Assembly (NCBI RefSeq): GCF_002443255.2
Contig: NW_019211457.1
Location: 48,633,233 to 48,697,232, forward strand
DNA: 64,000 nucleotides
DNA from: Varroa destructor
Lineage: Eukaryota > Arthropoda > Arachnida > Mesostigmata > Varroidae
Direction: 5' to 3'
A program made the translations under genes and the position numbers. This document shows positions 1 to 12,400 of this stretch, in pieces (position 1 is the first letter of the stretch; every line of letters starts with the position of its first letter). Under the pieces are notes generated by a model. The model made no database searches, was not told the DNA's origin, and worked only from the letters and a program-made list of their open reading frames with translations.

Positions 1-3000
1 ATGAGCCACAGATAATGAGCGCAAGCAAGAATCCTAAAAGCTCTGTTATTTCACGTTTGCGAAGCTAATTTACTTTTGCCTATTCTACTTTTATCCATAT
101 AACCCTGTATTTATATCTTATATTATACTGTTTTGCTAATAGTTTTGCATATTCCTGCTCTACTTTCCTTTGTATATTATTACTATTATCATGACTATTA
201 TTATTATTTGTATATCACCAAGTAGCTTTATCTGCAAAAGTTATGGTCTTCAACGATCGACAGAAAGTAATCGTGTGGCTGATTTGTACTTCTAAAATAA
301 ATACTATATGCTTTATACATATACTTGCATGGTTGTCTCTGTCTGGCAAAATAATTTAAAACATTTCCGAAGTTTATTAAGTAGTCATCATAACGGCTTA
401 ACGTGCTCATCTGTTCACGTATTTGCGGACCACAATGCTATGATTTGGCTAATCATCTTTTTTATAAATCGCTGACATTCGCGACAATTGTAGTAGAATT
501 AGTGTAAACAATGCCTAATTATTTAAATATTACTTTTTGAAGCTTGCTCAAAATGGGATTGAAACGCGATTTTTAGGAGAGTTTATGACATGTTTAACTC
601 GAAGATTTGTATCTCGATAAAGGCTATCCGTTTGTATCAAAATTATATAAGTCTTGCTTCAGAGCACAAGTCTTAAATGAGAGTATAGGTCTCTTTCTAT
701 AATGTACGCTATCCAAAGCGCCGTAAAAAGTTCTAAAAAAGCGAAAAATATTTCTAACTTGACAAGTTACAACTAAGTTAACGATACCAGCATCCTGGGG
801 GAAGTCCATTTATGAATTTCTAGCTATAAAATATTGGAGAACCACGAGATCTTACGTAAATGAAGCTTGAAGATCCTAATGCTATCCTAAGATCCTAGAA
901 TCGCATTTCTTTCTGCATCTCTATTATTGCAGATGGCCATCGAAAACTAAATAAAAATAAAATATGTTTGATTGACGACTAGTTTACAAACTCTGCCTTA
1001 CAATGCAAAAATACTGCAGATATAAGGAGACATTCGGGTAAGCGTGATATTTAGTTCTGAAAATCTGAAAGTTAAGAATAAATTACTTTTGAAATAGTAG
1101 CTTTAAGAATGTTGAACGCATCACGATTTTGCGTGTCATCTTTGCGCAAGGGTCATGCTGACCTTCTCTGTCTTGATTCAATTTTAGTATGTGTATTCAA
1201 AGATACACAGCAGAGAGACATCGATGCTTTATATACGGAGGTGGTCAAAGGTGACATCGAGCACTGGAAAGATACCACATTAAGAGAGATTTGCCAAGTG
1301 ATCGGCCTAGGTTCTATTTCGCTGTTCACTTCGGAAAATGAATTACATTGTGGTAGGATCAAGGCTGACTGAAACTGTGCACATTTCTTGCCACTGCTGA
1401 TCAAGGTATCCAACTATCACTTGAAGCACAAATTTTGTTGTCTTTTCCGTCTGATAAACAGACGATAACAGTTACTGTCAGTCGTTACTCATGCCAGTAA
1501 CGGCCGTACGACTCAAAACATTTAAAAATCAGTTGCTAAATAAACTAAGAAACGGGTTAAACGCATAAACCCGGGCCGGTCGCGCAACTATGTTTCGCCT
1601 TTTAATGACTTTTAATATGGGTGCTGCGTTTCTAGTTACGTACGTGGATGCTTTCTTTAGCGGATTCCATAACGAGGCTACCAGATGAAGGTTAAACTTC
1701 AACAACAATTCTTTGCCGTTATATGCATTTTTTGTTGTAGTGAAAAGATGGCTAACCTAGTAACGTTCGGTGAAAATCAAAAATTGATTTTCTCTTTATT
1801 ATCATGTTATGTTGTATAAATATATTCGATATAATAGTAAATCATATGTCAGTGTGACTTTCTTTGCTATCTGTATTAAATCTTAAACATACCACAATCC
1901 TCGTTCAGCGACAACTAATCTCATGAAACACAACCTCGTGGTTAAAGGTATGCGAATCCTTATTTTGCAGAGCCAATAATTTTCGAAGTAAATATGTTAT
2001 AGTTTCACTGAGCAAAATCAAACTGTAAACGATAATTATGTGTCGACGAAAGTAACACACGTGCATTTTTCCTTAGTAATTATATGCTAGACATTACCTA
2101 TTCATATACCACACATTTCCATTTGGGTCAATAAAGGTGTTATTCAATCCAAGGAATTTGTTTTACACCAGAATCAGCGAGGAAGTACAATTACCGATGG
2201 TAATTAGCGCTATTCATTTAACCCGCTCAACATGAAATAATTCAGGACGCAGTATCCTTTTTTAATTATCAATTAATTATTTCCTTATAGTAACCTGTCG
2301 ATGCAGTGTTTCTACTGTTCGCTCACCGTCCACTCCTTTTTTCTCCCTGCACTTCTCTCTCCCCTTTCTCTTTTACGTGCTTCCATTTCTCTCGTCTTCA
2401 ATCGAAGCTCGTAGCCTTGACGATGATCTTTTGCTGCCTTCCTTCTCTTTATCCTTCTGCGTCATTGTTGGAAGACGCTTATAAGGGCTAGTTAATTTGT
2501 CTATACCTTTGTATTCATCGCACAAGTCAGCGAAGGCGGTTCGCGAAGCGATCATTTAGAACACGAACAGTATTCTGCTTTGCGCCCCCATCTCGCTGTA
2601 CGTCTTCTCCTCGCCTTCCCGTCTCTACCTCTCTCGGTTTTCGTCGACGTCATCATATTCGGTTGCTGCAATAACAAATCGTATTCGCTTTCCGCATTTG
2701 TCGTCTGTTCGTTTCATCTCTATTTTCGTAATCGCGGCTAATTAATTTATGTTGCTACAATCGCTGACTCTTTGAAGTATAGGTGTTGGTATCTTTAGGC
2801 AGGCAGTTGCCCCGAGTGCCCATGTTAAACAATTTAGTCGTTTGATTTTACTTGCATTGTGTCAGTCCCGTCTTCCCACTATCCTTTTTTTAGCATGGTT
2901 ATCGTTAAAGTCAATGTCATTATAATCGCCATATCATTTTGATTCCTTCGACAGAAGTAATCGTCATAATGTTGCTAATCATTGTTATAATCGATATATA

Positions 3001-5985
3001 CATGCAATCACACAACGCGTGCAGTTGCGATAGAGTTGGCTGGCGATGTTCACCGTTATCCCACACACTCGTGCCGAACGTGATCTACAGTTTTGTGAAC
3101 ATCCCCATTTACATTCATATTTTTTTGCTACATTATTTGAAATCGAGGATGTTAAATCACGGTCGAGTTGTTCGGCTCATTAGATCAGAGCGACGTGCAT
3201 TTTTTACGTAAATGAAATTGACAAGTTAATATCTACATGTAATCGTTTTATGGTGTAGCCATCATACTCAATACCATGTAACATATTCCACACCGGTTGG
3301 CGTTCAACCTCGTGATTACTATTTCGACTACCGTAATAGCGTTCGCACGATCATTATTATTTTTCTCATTAGTAATACTCACTGTTAGTTAGGATTTTCT
3401 TGTTAAAGTTTTATCTTGTTAAAAAGCTTGCTTAGTATTTTTTTACTCTTTAGGTTACAAACAAACACAAAAATTTGTATGTTCTTTTATTTATGTTAGA
3501 GTGAATGCTAACAATTTCAAGACATATCTAGGCACAGGCCTGACTGCCACACACGCTCTCCAAAAAAAAACGCGTTGTAATCATAATTTTCAGTCAAGCT
3601 AACTAGAGCCTCCTTCCTACACATGCTTATTTATTTGTTCTGCTCACTCTACTTTCCTTCTTGGGTTCATACTTGTAATTGTTTCGCGTTGATTGCTTGA
3701 TTGATGATTATGATTTTGCATGGTCGCTTTACTCACCCTAAAATAACACTGAAAACTTATGATACCTAGATAGAATAATATATATCGCTTTTTCGTATTA
3801 TAATTAACACAACGCTAAGGCCGAGGTTATCCTTTACTCAATATTCTAACAACTTAGCAAACCTCTAATTTATTTTAGTATAGAATTCCCAATCAGCAAC
3901 TTTTGCGTTACGCCATATAAGGTTACATCGTTTTTATGTTGAACTAAAAGGTCAATAAAATTATTTTGCAATAACGGGGAAGTTATATCTTTGAACCGAA
4001 ATCTATATTTGGGATAAATAAAACTTATTTGACAATATTAGTATGGAACTAATTTGTAACAACGATGTTCATTCATTCATTCATTCATGGCATAAAAAAT
4101 GTTTTGTCGATGCTGATCAAAATGTAACCGACAGTTTCTGCAACAAAACTATGTACAAACGATCGATCTGTTAATTAAAATGCTTTTTTCTACTACCTGG
4201 TTCATCTTATAATCAGCATGTTCATAACTGACTGGTTTCCCTTCAATGTTTAAAAACGAAGAGCATAGAAGCAGTGTCAAATGGGACTCGGAGAACTCAT
4301 AAATAACGCCAGTTCAAAGGTTAATTCAGTGATCAGAGATCGAAACAGTAGAAATGAGGTCGGACGGAACACAGACATTAATATCAATAGCCTTTTTCTT
4401 TATGTTGCCAGCTGACCACCAAAGCAGCCCTACGTCTGCCAATTGTTCCTTTGATTAATAACTTAAAATAGTATTAAGAAGATTGAATAAGGTACCTAAA
4501 GAATTAGTATTACTCTATAATAAATATATTAATAATATGTACGAATCTGCACCAAGTACATGCATTTGTAAACGATGAAAAAACGTGTCACTTACGCAAG
4601 TGTAGGTCAAAATGATAAGGATATCGATTATAATGGGAGTAAAGTCGACTACTAGACAACCGAATTAAATCTGCCAATTGCATTACAAATCGGTTGTATT
4701 CTATTGTTGTTTGATATTTGTTATTCTAATAGATCAAATAGGAGGATATTTTCAAACATAGCAGGTCCAGTTTACACTTTTTTTTTGCTTAAGTCAACTA
4801 TCATTAAAACTCATTCAAATCTGTTATCGTCTTTAGAGAGTATTTAAAAATCGAAATTTCTGTTTGCTATATATATATATATGCTGTGACAATGTCACAA
4901 TCGCTTTGTAGTGATTCCCAAAAAATCCCGCCGATATATTGGAATAGGCTAAGAATAGAGAGCTTGTCTTTTTTTTTTCTGCTTCTATTATTTATTGTTT
5001 TGTTGCAGCGTTCTCTCATTAGTGATTTGTTAAACTCAACTCGAAATGTTAATAGCGGATTAGATGGGAGTTATTATCAACATTAGTATTCTTTATTGTG
5101 ATTGGAGCGGTATTTATTAACTGCTTCAGATAAAATACATAATTAAAAGTCCGACTCTACCATTTAGAAAGGCAGTAACTATTTCAAATCATATCACCGT
5201 ATTTAATTTGTCACCTAATCGTCATCATGGATCCACCAAGTAACACGTACAGTCAACATCTTGTTATTCAACATGAATGTCATTATACTATTATTATCGG
5301 TGTTTGGTTGTATCCGTTTGTGGGCCTGTCTTTCGATATTACAGGTTTTACGTGCGGTTTTAGTTGTGCTAGACAAGCCTATGCGGTATGTGAGAGTTCC
5401 TGCCTTTGAAACTTAATCTCGGCTTCATGTTCCACACATTCTCAGCTTCTTTTGCTTCCGTTGCAACATACATTCAACTGGAAGCGGAACTTTTATACTG
5501 TTATTGCTTTTCTTTTGATAAGCTTTTGAAGGCAGCCGGCACGAATCAAGTCGAACTTAATCTGCAATCGTTGACATTTTTTTCCCATGCCAATTACCAA
5601 TTCTCATTTACATACTAATGTAATACATTCAAACCAGACGACCCCAATTCTTCCCGGCCCGATTGCCGCTGTATAACGCAACACGACTTTCGCCGCCATT
5701 TCAGAAGTAGAGGAAAAGCTGTTGTCTAGTATTTTTGCATATGTGATTTTACCGATGTTCGTCTGTTTGTATTAAGCAGTTAGTACCAGTCTTGAATGAA
5801 GTTGCTATCTTTAGAATTAAAAGCGAAAGCCATTGTGACGTTTTTTTATGTCTTTCACTATGTCCATCCTGTAATCCTATCTAATTTGTTGGCATTGCAT
5901 CAATATATCGAACAATCGTTTCATACCGCTCCGCGTATAATATACCTCCTATTATCTGTTATTTGTTTCACGCTCTTTTTGAAAT

Positions 5986-6067
5986 GTTGCGCGTGCAGCT
6001 GCATATTTACGAAGCAGCCGCGAGATACACATACATTGGAGATATAAGCCATTATTCACCGTAGATG
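5986..6067 (+). repeat. 82-bp duplicate, copy 1
   Basis: This segment aligns without gaps to 6375-6456, with about 59 of 82 positions identical by hand count (about 72%). The best-preserved core is the stretch around GAAGCAGCC. In the third forward frame both copies are open from the first Cys codon and end at the same TAA. It is either an old local duplication or two members of a dispersed repeat family. Confidence 0.6.
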
Positions 6068-6374
6068 TCATATAACTGCTAAGGTCATCGTAAGAGATGC
6101 TTCCAACCACCATTTCTCTTACACGTTCTAGAAGCAGGATGCGACTCGGTTTAAATCGTGTATTTGCATACATCACCGGTCTGGTGTAATTTTGTTCAAA
6201 GAACTTCGGACCAACGACTGGTGGGCGTATCTGCGAAGTATTAAATCCATGATTACCTTAATGAACCCCTCAAAATGAACTTTAATATTTAGTTTGTTGT
6301 TGTTGGACCAGTCCCATTATTTGAAACTACAGTAGATATATTTATGCAAACAGTCTAGAATATTTCATTAAGAG

Positions 6375-6456
6375 GTTGCGCATGTAACTGTTTGTTTATG
6401 AAGCAGCCACAGCATGCCCATACACTGACGATATAAACGATTATACTTTTTAGATG
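6375..6456 (+). repeat. 82-bp duplicate, copy 2
   Basis: Partner of 5986-6067, 389 bp away in the same orientation, same length and gap-free, about 72% identical by hand count. Differences by codon position in the shared open frame are roughly 6/4/8, which is too few to prove coding constraint. Confidence 0.6.
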
Positions 6457-9013
6457 GATAATTCACTAAAAGTTAAAAAATAGAAAATAGAAAAGCTTTT
6501 GCTGCAAATAATCGATTTAAATTAACAAAAACAATAAGTAAACAATAGTGAATATAATTCATGAACCCGCTGGCTAGCAGCTTATCCATTCATATATGAG
6601 TGATAATATTGTTGGTCATGATTGACTAAGTTATTCTGTTACTGAATGAACCGTCGCTTTCACCGCAACAGCAGCAGCGTTTGAAAAATACTAGTAATCA
6701 TACAAGAGAAAGGTGATAAAGAGAAGCTGAAGGAAGACTAAAAGGGCGCATACTGCATTGCAGTGGGTGGTTTTGTCGTATTGGTATGTCCTGGTGTATT
6801 TACGAGACTCGACTGCGTCTTGCGGGTTTAATACCATAGTAATCGAGTTTTCTTACCGATTTACAAAACAAAGGTGGACTTTCTCTGATAATGATGGAAA
6901 ACATAGGATGTTAGGGAGGTCTTTCCCGTACTGAAGCCATTCTAGTAGATAGTATTCAACGGGCATGTTTGATTTGGTAGAATGTTTGCGGATAACTTTT
7001 GCCATCAGTACGATGAAGTTATTTATTCAGACATACTTATGTAAATCTTACGTATGCTACGCAGGCAGAAAGGCTTGTTTCTCAACAGCTTGTAGTATCA
7101 GTTATTTCATGGTCAGAAATTGGTGAAATGGTATTCAAAATAAATTAAGACGAGACAATTCAATAAAAGGGGCGCAAAGATTTATTGGTTTCTTAACCTT
7201 TCATCTCTGGTAATAGATCGTCAGATTTTGTGGACATTTTCTAAGAACCCCACAGGTTATGTGTAAAAAAATTCCTTATTTTAGGTAGATCGGCAAGTAT
7301 TTACCGGACAAAACATCATACATGCTAACCTTATACAACCCATCTACCCCTAACTATATATAAAGGACACTAATTCAATTGCCAATTATTATCTCCGCCA
7401 TATGATTACTTTGTTCTGCTTGTGTATTAGTCCTTCTAGGCAGCCTGGTGCCTTGGTAATTAAATAGAAAAAGAGTAGTCACAATAAACAATACACCACC
7501 GCCTGCGTCAAAACGACAATAACTTTGTGTGACATTGTAATGTTTTAATATCCATCGAATTGTTCCACAGATATGCTGCGCTTACGTCTTGATCATCTGA
7601 TCCAATCGGTGTTTTTGTAAGTGTATTATTGTTACCATCATTATTAATATTGTTATGTGTGTTACTATTAAATACTATACTTCTCTGGCAAATGACAGTA
7701 ACCCCCGGGTGAGAACCGACAGAACCCGGTGCGCGCAAGAGTAATTTCGACGAGCCTTTCTTGAACCCACTAGGTATCCCGCAACGCTGCTAATCGACCC
7801 CTAAGCTTTCGTTGCGACTAAGCGAGCAGATAGCCAGTCCATTTTCATCATTATTAATCATTTATTCATTCATTCATTGTATGTTGGGCACGCAACTACA
7901 CCACGCATGGTTGAACAGGAGCAACAACAGAAACCTTATCCTTATCATGCACTTTATCTTCATGATGCACGCAGCACAAACACGTAAGCATAATCATTTG
8001 TCCATGATTTTGCCGCGGTGGCTTGGTATGCATCATTAGCTCGATCATGGTGTTATTGTTGTTATTGTTATTATTTTGATTTTTACTAATGTTATTGTTA
8101 TTATTATTTGTTGTTGGTGCCACTGTTGTTGTTGTCACTTTCACTTTCACATTTTATAGTTGTAATTTAGAATGCTGCTGCTTAATTGTCGTTTCCACAA
8201 CGTTACGCAAGATGGCTGGCCAATGTTTCGCTCATCACTTTTTTCCGCCTTTTCTCGATGTAATCGTTGTAGACTTTGTTTTGCCGGAACTAGACGCATG
8301 AATTAATTTTTCATCATTGTACTGTTGTACGTGTCGCAAAATGGTTCCTTTTTATCTCCCCCTTCCCTCTTATCTTGATTTGATGTTGGCCTAGATGACC
8401 GCTGAAATATCAGAGGCGACGTTACTGTCTATAATATATATATATATATTTAACTGGTTAGCATCAACACCCGTGTCTGTCTAGTCGAGCTACCTTTTTG
8501 TGTGGTCGGATGATTGACCGGTGAAGATCCAGAATAAAATAAAGGAGAAACAGGCTGATTATCAACTATTACTTCTAGAGGTGACTCAATTCATGGAGAG
8601 CTGGTTAAGTATTGTATTTATTACTGTCTCTACAATGTTGTAATTTCGGAGTCATTTTTTTGTTATGAAAGGTAAATTCTGTAGAATTCTTATTTTTGTC
8701 TTTATTATTATTTTTATTTAAACTGAAGGGGCCTGTGCGTAGTACCGGCTTGCGTGTAATTGTGCCTGATGTTATCAACATGGTCAATCTGCCCGTCCTC
8801 TTAGGGCGTGTCGGCCCTAATGGCCTACGTGTGAAAGTCCCATAAGCAATGCACTATTCGACTGCAACTACCTATCAATCCTTCGTATACACGCACATAC
8901 ATAATATTATCATTACGAATCGACTCATTGATCTATGTATAGATAAATACAGATACACCGTAGAGTGGGATATTATTCACAATTATTATCACTATTATTT
9001 TTAACATAATGTG

Positions 9014-9019
9014 TTTATT
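9014..9019 (-). terminator. candidate polyadenylation signal of PKA-R1
   Basis: TTTATT on the plus strand is AATAAA on the minus strand, about 300 bp downstream of the PKA-R1 stop codon. It is the first clean hexamer I noticed. Others lie further left (for example near 8699), so the true 3' end is not fixed. Confidence 0.35.
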
Positions 9020-9320
9020 ATGCGCACGTTCAATAGGATTTTTCAGGTTTCTTTTTGTTTGTTTCGTTCCCGTCTACCTGTTTGGTACTGGCTTTAGTTA
9101 CTGTTGTTGGTGCCATTATTAAACATATATTGTTGTCATTCGATGCCATTCATTTTGGGTAGAATGGATGGTTCAATACAACCGATACTGTTGTTGTTGT
9201 TTAACGGTTTGCCTGCTTGGTAGCTAGAGTTGATGCTGGTGGGATGGCGCCTGGTCGGGTCGATAGGGGTCTTTTGGTTCGCTGACTGATGGCAGTTGGT
9301 CGATAAGGATCTGGAGTGAC

Positions 9321-9493
9321 CTAGACAGACAGAGATATGAGCGAGTTGTAGTGGGTCATGTTCCTCTTGAGGATCTCTCCACAAGGGCCCAAAACACGTT
9401 CAAATCGAGACCTATCCAACTTAACGCATTTTAGAGGACCTCTAGCTACAACTGTGGCCGCCCGCGGCCGATCCAGGAGAAGTGCAATTTCAC
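9321..9493 (-). CDS. Pka-R1: PKA-R1 exon 6 (end of cAMP domain B, stop)
   Basis: Follows an acceptor ending TTCTAG and completes the split Gly codon of exon 5. It encodes residues 321-377: the second phosphate-binding cassette (Gly-Glu-Ile-Ala ... Arg-Pro-Arg-Ala-Ala) and the conserved C-terminal tail ending Leu-Ile-Ser-Leu-Ser-Val, then TAG at 9323-9321. The usual animal tail is FVSLSV, so the ending is nearly unchanged. Confidence 0.96.
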
Positions 9494-12400
9494 CTAGAAT
9501 TTTGAGTAAAAGCCATACAATTACATTTATTCGTATACAGGCAAGTGGTACAAGGAGGGTTAAATTTTAACTGGTAATTAAAAAACCTTCAAACAATTAG
9601 ATTTGTACCTATATAGGAAGGTGAATCTATAAGTGACATCAAAGTATGCAACTATTTTGTTATTTCGGACAAATTTGTTCCAAAAATACGACAAAGAATA
9701 ATTGATTGAAACCTGTTTGTTCCCAATGTTTTATAAATAAAACGTTGGGAACGATATCGCTGAAAAAGTGTACCGGAGTGTTCGTTTTTTTTGCCCAAGA
9801 CAACGACTCTAGCATTAATTTAACGTGGTTCAATAACTTCATTCACCAAGGTACAGACACAAGATGTAGCTCAGATTATATAGATTAACTTGTATATGAC
9901 GAAAGTAAATCACTGCATACGTACGGTGAACATTACTCACAATGTGAATAGTTATTCAGCGATTGCGGAACCTTGGGCAAACAGGCAAAGAGTAGAATCA
10001 TTCCAAGTTTTGACGGTGGAAGACGAAAAATTTGTGGCCAGGGACGTTATCATAAATCGATAGGTTAGTGCCCTACGGATGGCTGAATCCAAGTAAGAAT
10101 AAGAAATGAAATACATATTCTACAAACGATAGCACAAAATGGCCTAGCTATCCGCGCAAATGTTTAAGGTTCAGAATTCCGCACAAAAACAAGCGTTAAA
10201 ACTTTCGTTTGTAGCCATACGTTGACCTTCTTCCAAAAATTAAAGGTGAACGTGCAATGACAGTTTGCCCGATAAGTGCGAAAGACATGTGCGTCGCTTC
10301 TTGATAACATTTCACCTATTCGCATAACACTTACACCTCGATTCCTGATAGCTCGCATAACCACAAACGTTTCGTCGCAAACCACAAACCTTGCGCCTGT
10401 TCTTTTGTTAGTTTGTTGGAAGTTTTCTTATCTAAACTGCAAACCAACTAGTTACATTTGGAAAGTACATTACGGCAATAATCTATCTCATTCATCATAC
10501 GGCACCAAAATTAAATTGCCAAAATATTTGTTACACTCTTCACCTTTTTCCCTACCACTCGGATTTACTATACTGAGCGGAACTAGCCAACGCAAGAATT
10601 AGCTTACCTATTTATTATGAAACAACTCTGCATATGCATTATATAAAATGGGAGTATTGCGCCATGCTAAGTTGATGTAGGAACCGTCATCTTTGTCGAT
10701 GAAAGAGTATTTTTAAGCATCGATTGTATAATGAGCACTTACTTAGCGAATGCGCTTTTCATGTTCAATTGCATTATTCAGACCAACTTGTCTGAGATAA
10801 TAAAAAGTCATAGCCAAATACTTTTAAAAATTATTGTATTTATAATTATTATTCATTGTTTATTTTCGCAAGTGCGCTTATTCCTGCAATACTAACCAAA
10901 GTAGTCGGACTTCCCAAGTTGTCCAACCTCCTCTTGCGGTTCTCCAGGTGCTCTTCTCTGCAGGACCTTAGCGTGTCCTTCCTCAATTATGAAGAAATCA
11001 TCACCGGCTTGACCCTGCTCAACAATAACATCGCCATCTTGGAACTGGACGGGCTCTAATGCGTCGGCGACTGTAAGACGCTCCCATTTGTCCAGCGACT
11101 CCAAAATCGAAACCTAAAATATGCAGCACATTGACCATTTACTTTTAAAAATAAGCCTTTGGCTTTGCAACTACTGAAAAAAGTCGCGTTCTTCAGGTTA
11201 GTACATAACGTCAAAATGATGAATAACATATCTGAACAAAAGTTGCAAATAACTTGGCGGCTTCGATGTGAGAATCGCAGCAGTCGATAAAAGAAGCGCC
11301 ATATTCTGCTGCAACCCGTATCACGCTACACAGCCAGTTTCAGTAAAACTTAAAAAATATAGAACAGATGCGTAGTAGCTATTTTCAGATTTTTTTTGTT
11401 GAGATTTTGGTTGATCCGTTAGCTATGGAATGAGCGCACATGTTTATTTCACACTAATATGAATTATACAATTTTTACGTAAATGTGTTTTACATGAAAA
11501 GAAATAAATTTTTTATTTTTAGTAAGTTTGTATGGTCCACCAACACTCACCATCAGGAGTAAGTTATATATTTATAAATAGTTAACACGTTTTTCTGCCA
11601 CGTTGAACAATGTAAACACATGGAAACCTTTTTATTAGTGAGAGACGGCAATATTGACCTTTGAAAGAAACTCCTCGTACAGTTTTCTCTTTCGAATGGT
11701 AGAACCCATGAGAATACGTCGATAGGTGTCACGATCAATGGCCCATAACTTGACGTCGGTTTTCGCTTTCACCGTGGCAGCACGCGGAGTGCCGTAGATC
11801 AGCGCCAATTCACCGAAACTGCCTACGTCAACGATGGACGTCACCAATCGATTGTTCACGTAGATCTAAAGCATGTAAAAAAAGTGCCCGTAAATAAAGA
11901 CGCGAATCAACCACAGGCGAGACTGGGGGAAAAACGAGACTGATTCGACTACTTTTGCTTACACATTGGTTAGTGTCACCACAGACGCCTATCATCATTA
12001 AGATAACCGAATGCCTATACTTGTACATGCAAACAAGAGCCCGTTCGCATTTCTTTTTATAATCTTACCAATTTATATCTACAAATCCTAATGCGTACTT
12101 CTCTCATAGAACATTTGTGAAGTGAACATCACACTAATGGCTCGTTAAGTTCAAGTGCGTCGATTTTGACGTCAATCTGGGAGTGACTACATGGTATAAA
12201 GCATGCGTAGATAAAAACAGTAGCACCAACAACAACGACAGTATCAGCAGCGCCTACGCACTAACACTGCCAGTTCAATGTTACACATCAATAATGACTG
12301 CAGTGCAGTTTTTGTATATTGGGCATCATCATGGTGCCTAGTCCTTACAGTAGCGATTAGCAGCTCATACCGCCAATATGAGTTCATGACACAACTCACA

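Larger units (their letters stand above)
1..9013. other. AT-rich flank downstream of PKA-R1, no supported gene
   Basis: I see no gene with recognisable homology here. Open frames are short and mostly low-complexity. The stretch holds a pyrimidine-rich tract (about 2310-2660), TTCA tetranucleotide repeats near 4070 and 7855, short (AT)n runs near 4869 and 8432, a diverged duplicate pair at 5986-6067 and 6375-6456, and TTA/TTG trinucleotide-rich DNA from about 7.6 to 9.2 kb. The part nearest 9 kb may be 3'UTR of the PKA-R1 gene, which is transcribed leftwards. An 87-codon frame at 1109-1372 (+) is mentioned in the findings only. Confidence 0.6.

Noticed and set aside
7896..8150. poly-Asn frame on the minus strand
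   Set aside because: Pure product of the TTA/TTG trinucleotide repeat; no domain.
10276..10602. 108-codon frame on the plus strand inside PKA-R1 intron 5
   Set aside because: No domain or conserved-looking composition; antisense within a well-defined intron.
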